Assembly (NCBI GenBank): GCA_963630635.1
Contig: CAVGOA010000002.1
Location: 1-64,000, forward strand
Length of the DNA: 64,000 bases
From: Paratractidigestivibacter sp963630635
GTDB lineage: Bacteria > Actinomycetota > Coriobacteriia > Coriobacteriales > Atopobiaceae
Direction: 5' to 3'
Under the pieces are notes generated by a model that was not told where the DNA came from, did no database searches, and was given only the letters and a program-made list of their open reading frames with translations. How positions within the stretch are numbered: the stretch's first letter is position 1; each line of letters starts with the position of its first letter. Shown piece by piece: positions 63,405 through 64,000 of the stretch. The translations under genes were made by a program, and so were the position numbers.

Positions 63405-63633
63405 TTCTCCTCCTCTTCCCTGCCCTTGATGGTAGCAGGCGCAGGCGGCGAGAAGGCCGGCGCGGCGGGCGGTCGCGGCCAGGCGCACAGGCAGCGGCGC
63501 TGACGTGCACCGACACGCAAACCGTGCGGTGAATTTGACCAACCGTGCGAGGGTTGTCCGCGCCTGCGGGCGCGCGGCTTAAATCAAGCCTAAAGGGCGG
63601 GCCAAACCCGCCGGGAAGAGACAGGAGACGCAC

Positions 63634-64000
63634 ATGAGAGACATCACACGCAGGGGCTTTATCGCCACAAGCGCCGTCGCGGCCGGGTTGGCCGGACTGG
63701 CAGGCTGCTCGGGCGGCACCGGCAGCACGTCGGCGTCGAGCGCCGCGGCCGACCCTTTGGCTGCCCCCGCCGCCGACAAGTACCCCATCGAACCCGATAA
63801 AGAGGGCACGCAAGCCAAATGGACCAGCGAAGAGACCCGTGACGGCTGGACCCGCGTTACCAACCCCGACGGCGGCGCCGAGCTGGGCGTCATGGACACC
63901 GCGCGCATCATCCAGGTAGACGGTTACGCATTCCGCGACATGAACGGCGACGGCAAGCTGGACCTTTACGAGGATTGGCGCCAAACCGACGAAGACCGCG
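63634..64000 (+). CDS. Tat-exported lipoprotein, GH3-like beta-glucosidase (N-terminal part)
   Basis: The first 122 residues of a gene cut by the window end. It begins MRDITRRGFIATSAVAAG with a twin-arginine motif (TRRGF), then a lipobox LAGC, so it is exported folded and anchored to the membrane. After a Ser/Ala linker, RDMNGDGKLDLYEDWRQT matches the N-terminal region of bacterial GH3 beta-glucosidases. The start has CAGGAG. The catalytic part is outside the window, so the GH3 call rests on the N-terminus. Confidence 0.72.
   Translation, partial: MRDITRRGFIATSAVAAGLAGLAGCSGGTGSTSASSAAADPLAAPAADKYPIEPDKEGTQAKWTSEETRDGWTRVTNPDGGAELGVMDTARIIQVDGYAFRDMNGDGKLDLYEDWRQTDEDR

Noticed and set aside
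1..64000. tRNA, rRNA or insertion-sequence transposase genes
   Set aside because: I looked in the intergenic regions and saw no cloverleaf, rRNA or transposase sequence.

Overview
This 64 kb window comes from a high-GC Gram-positive genome. Ribosome binding sites are strong and purine-rich, coding is dense, GTG and TTG starts are frequent, and the gene content (DapH-type lysine operon, AddAB, GPH and PTS sugar transport, paired GH78 rhamnosidases) suggests a gut or oral actinobacterium of the Coriobacteriia (Olsenella/Collinsella-like). That placement is an inference; no rRNA or other taxonomic marker is present. Three assembly gaps (4160-4700, 39422-39825, 49600-49827) interrupt genes.

Layout. 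1-6.2 kb: type I restriction-modification genes hsdM-hsdS-hsdR on the minus strand, hsdS broken by a gap. 6.3-7.9 kb: an AAA-ATPase/PD-(D/E)XK protein. 8-15 kb: a UbiB-like kinase with a small phasin-like gene, a HAD phosphatase, a DUF1015 protein paired with a TPR protein, and a small unknown protein. 15-17.4 kb: ruvC-ruvA-ruvB behind a LexA-type operator. 17.4-19.2 kb: a degenerate NAD synthetase-like protein. 19.3-30.5 kb: dnaE, addA, addB and a TrpR-like regulator.

31-42.6 kb is the accessory core. It holds five complete and one partial small genes whose products carry a bacteriocin-type double-glycine leader; at least four have a CPxC...CxxC zinc-ribbon-like core. They are scattered among a tyrosine phosphatase, a decayed copy of that phosphatase, a lipase-like gene, a PTS/rhamnosidase/AraC/esterase group and several long intergenic hairpins. 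No C39 peptidase-transporter is in the window.

42.6-52.8 kb: a PucR-type regulator and a sugar isomerase diverge from a GPH transporter-GH2-GH78-GH1 operon; with the 33-38 kb group this points to use of rhamnosylated plant glycosides. 53-56.7 kb: lysA-dapA-dapB-dapH operon behind a lysine riboswitch. 57-61 kb: M20 peptidase, LysR regulator, membrane protein, aldose epimerase. 61.3-64 kb: AgrC/LytTR-type two-component system and the start of a Tat-exported GH3 lipoprotein.

The most unusual material is (i) the double-glycine zinc-ribbon peptide family with its duplicated phosphatase locus, (ii) hairpins that share a loop or core but have different, still fully complementary arms, and (iii) the NAD synthetase homologue that has lost its key active-site residues.
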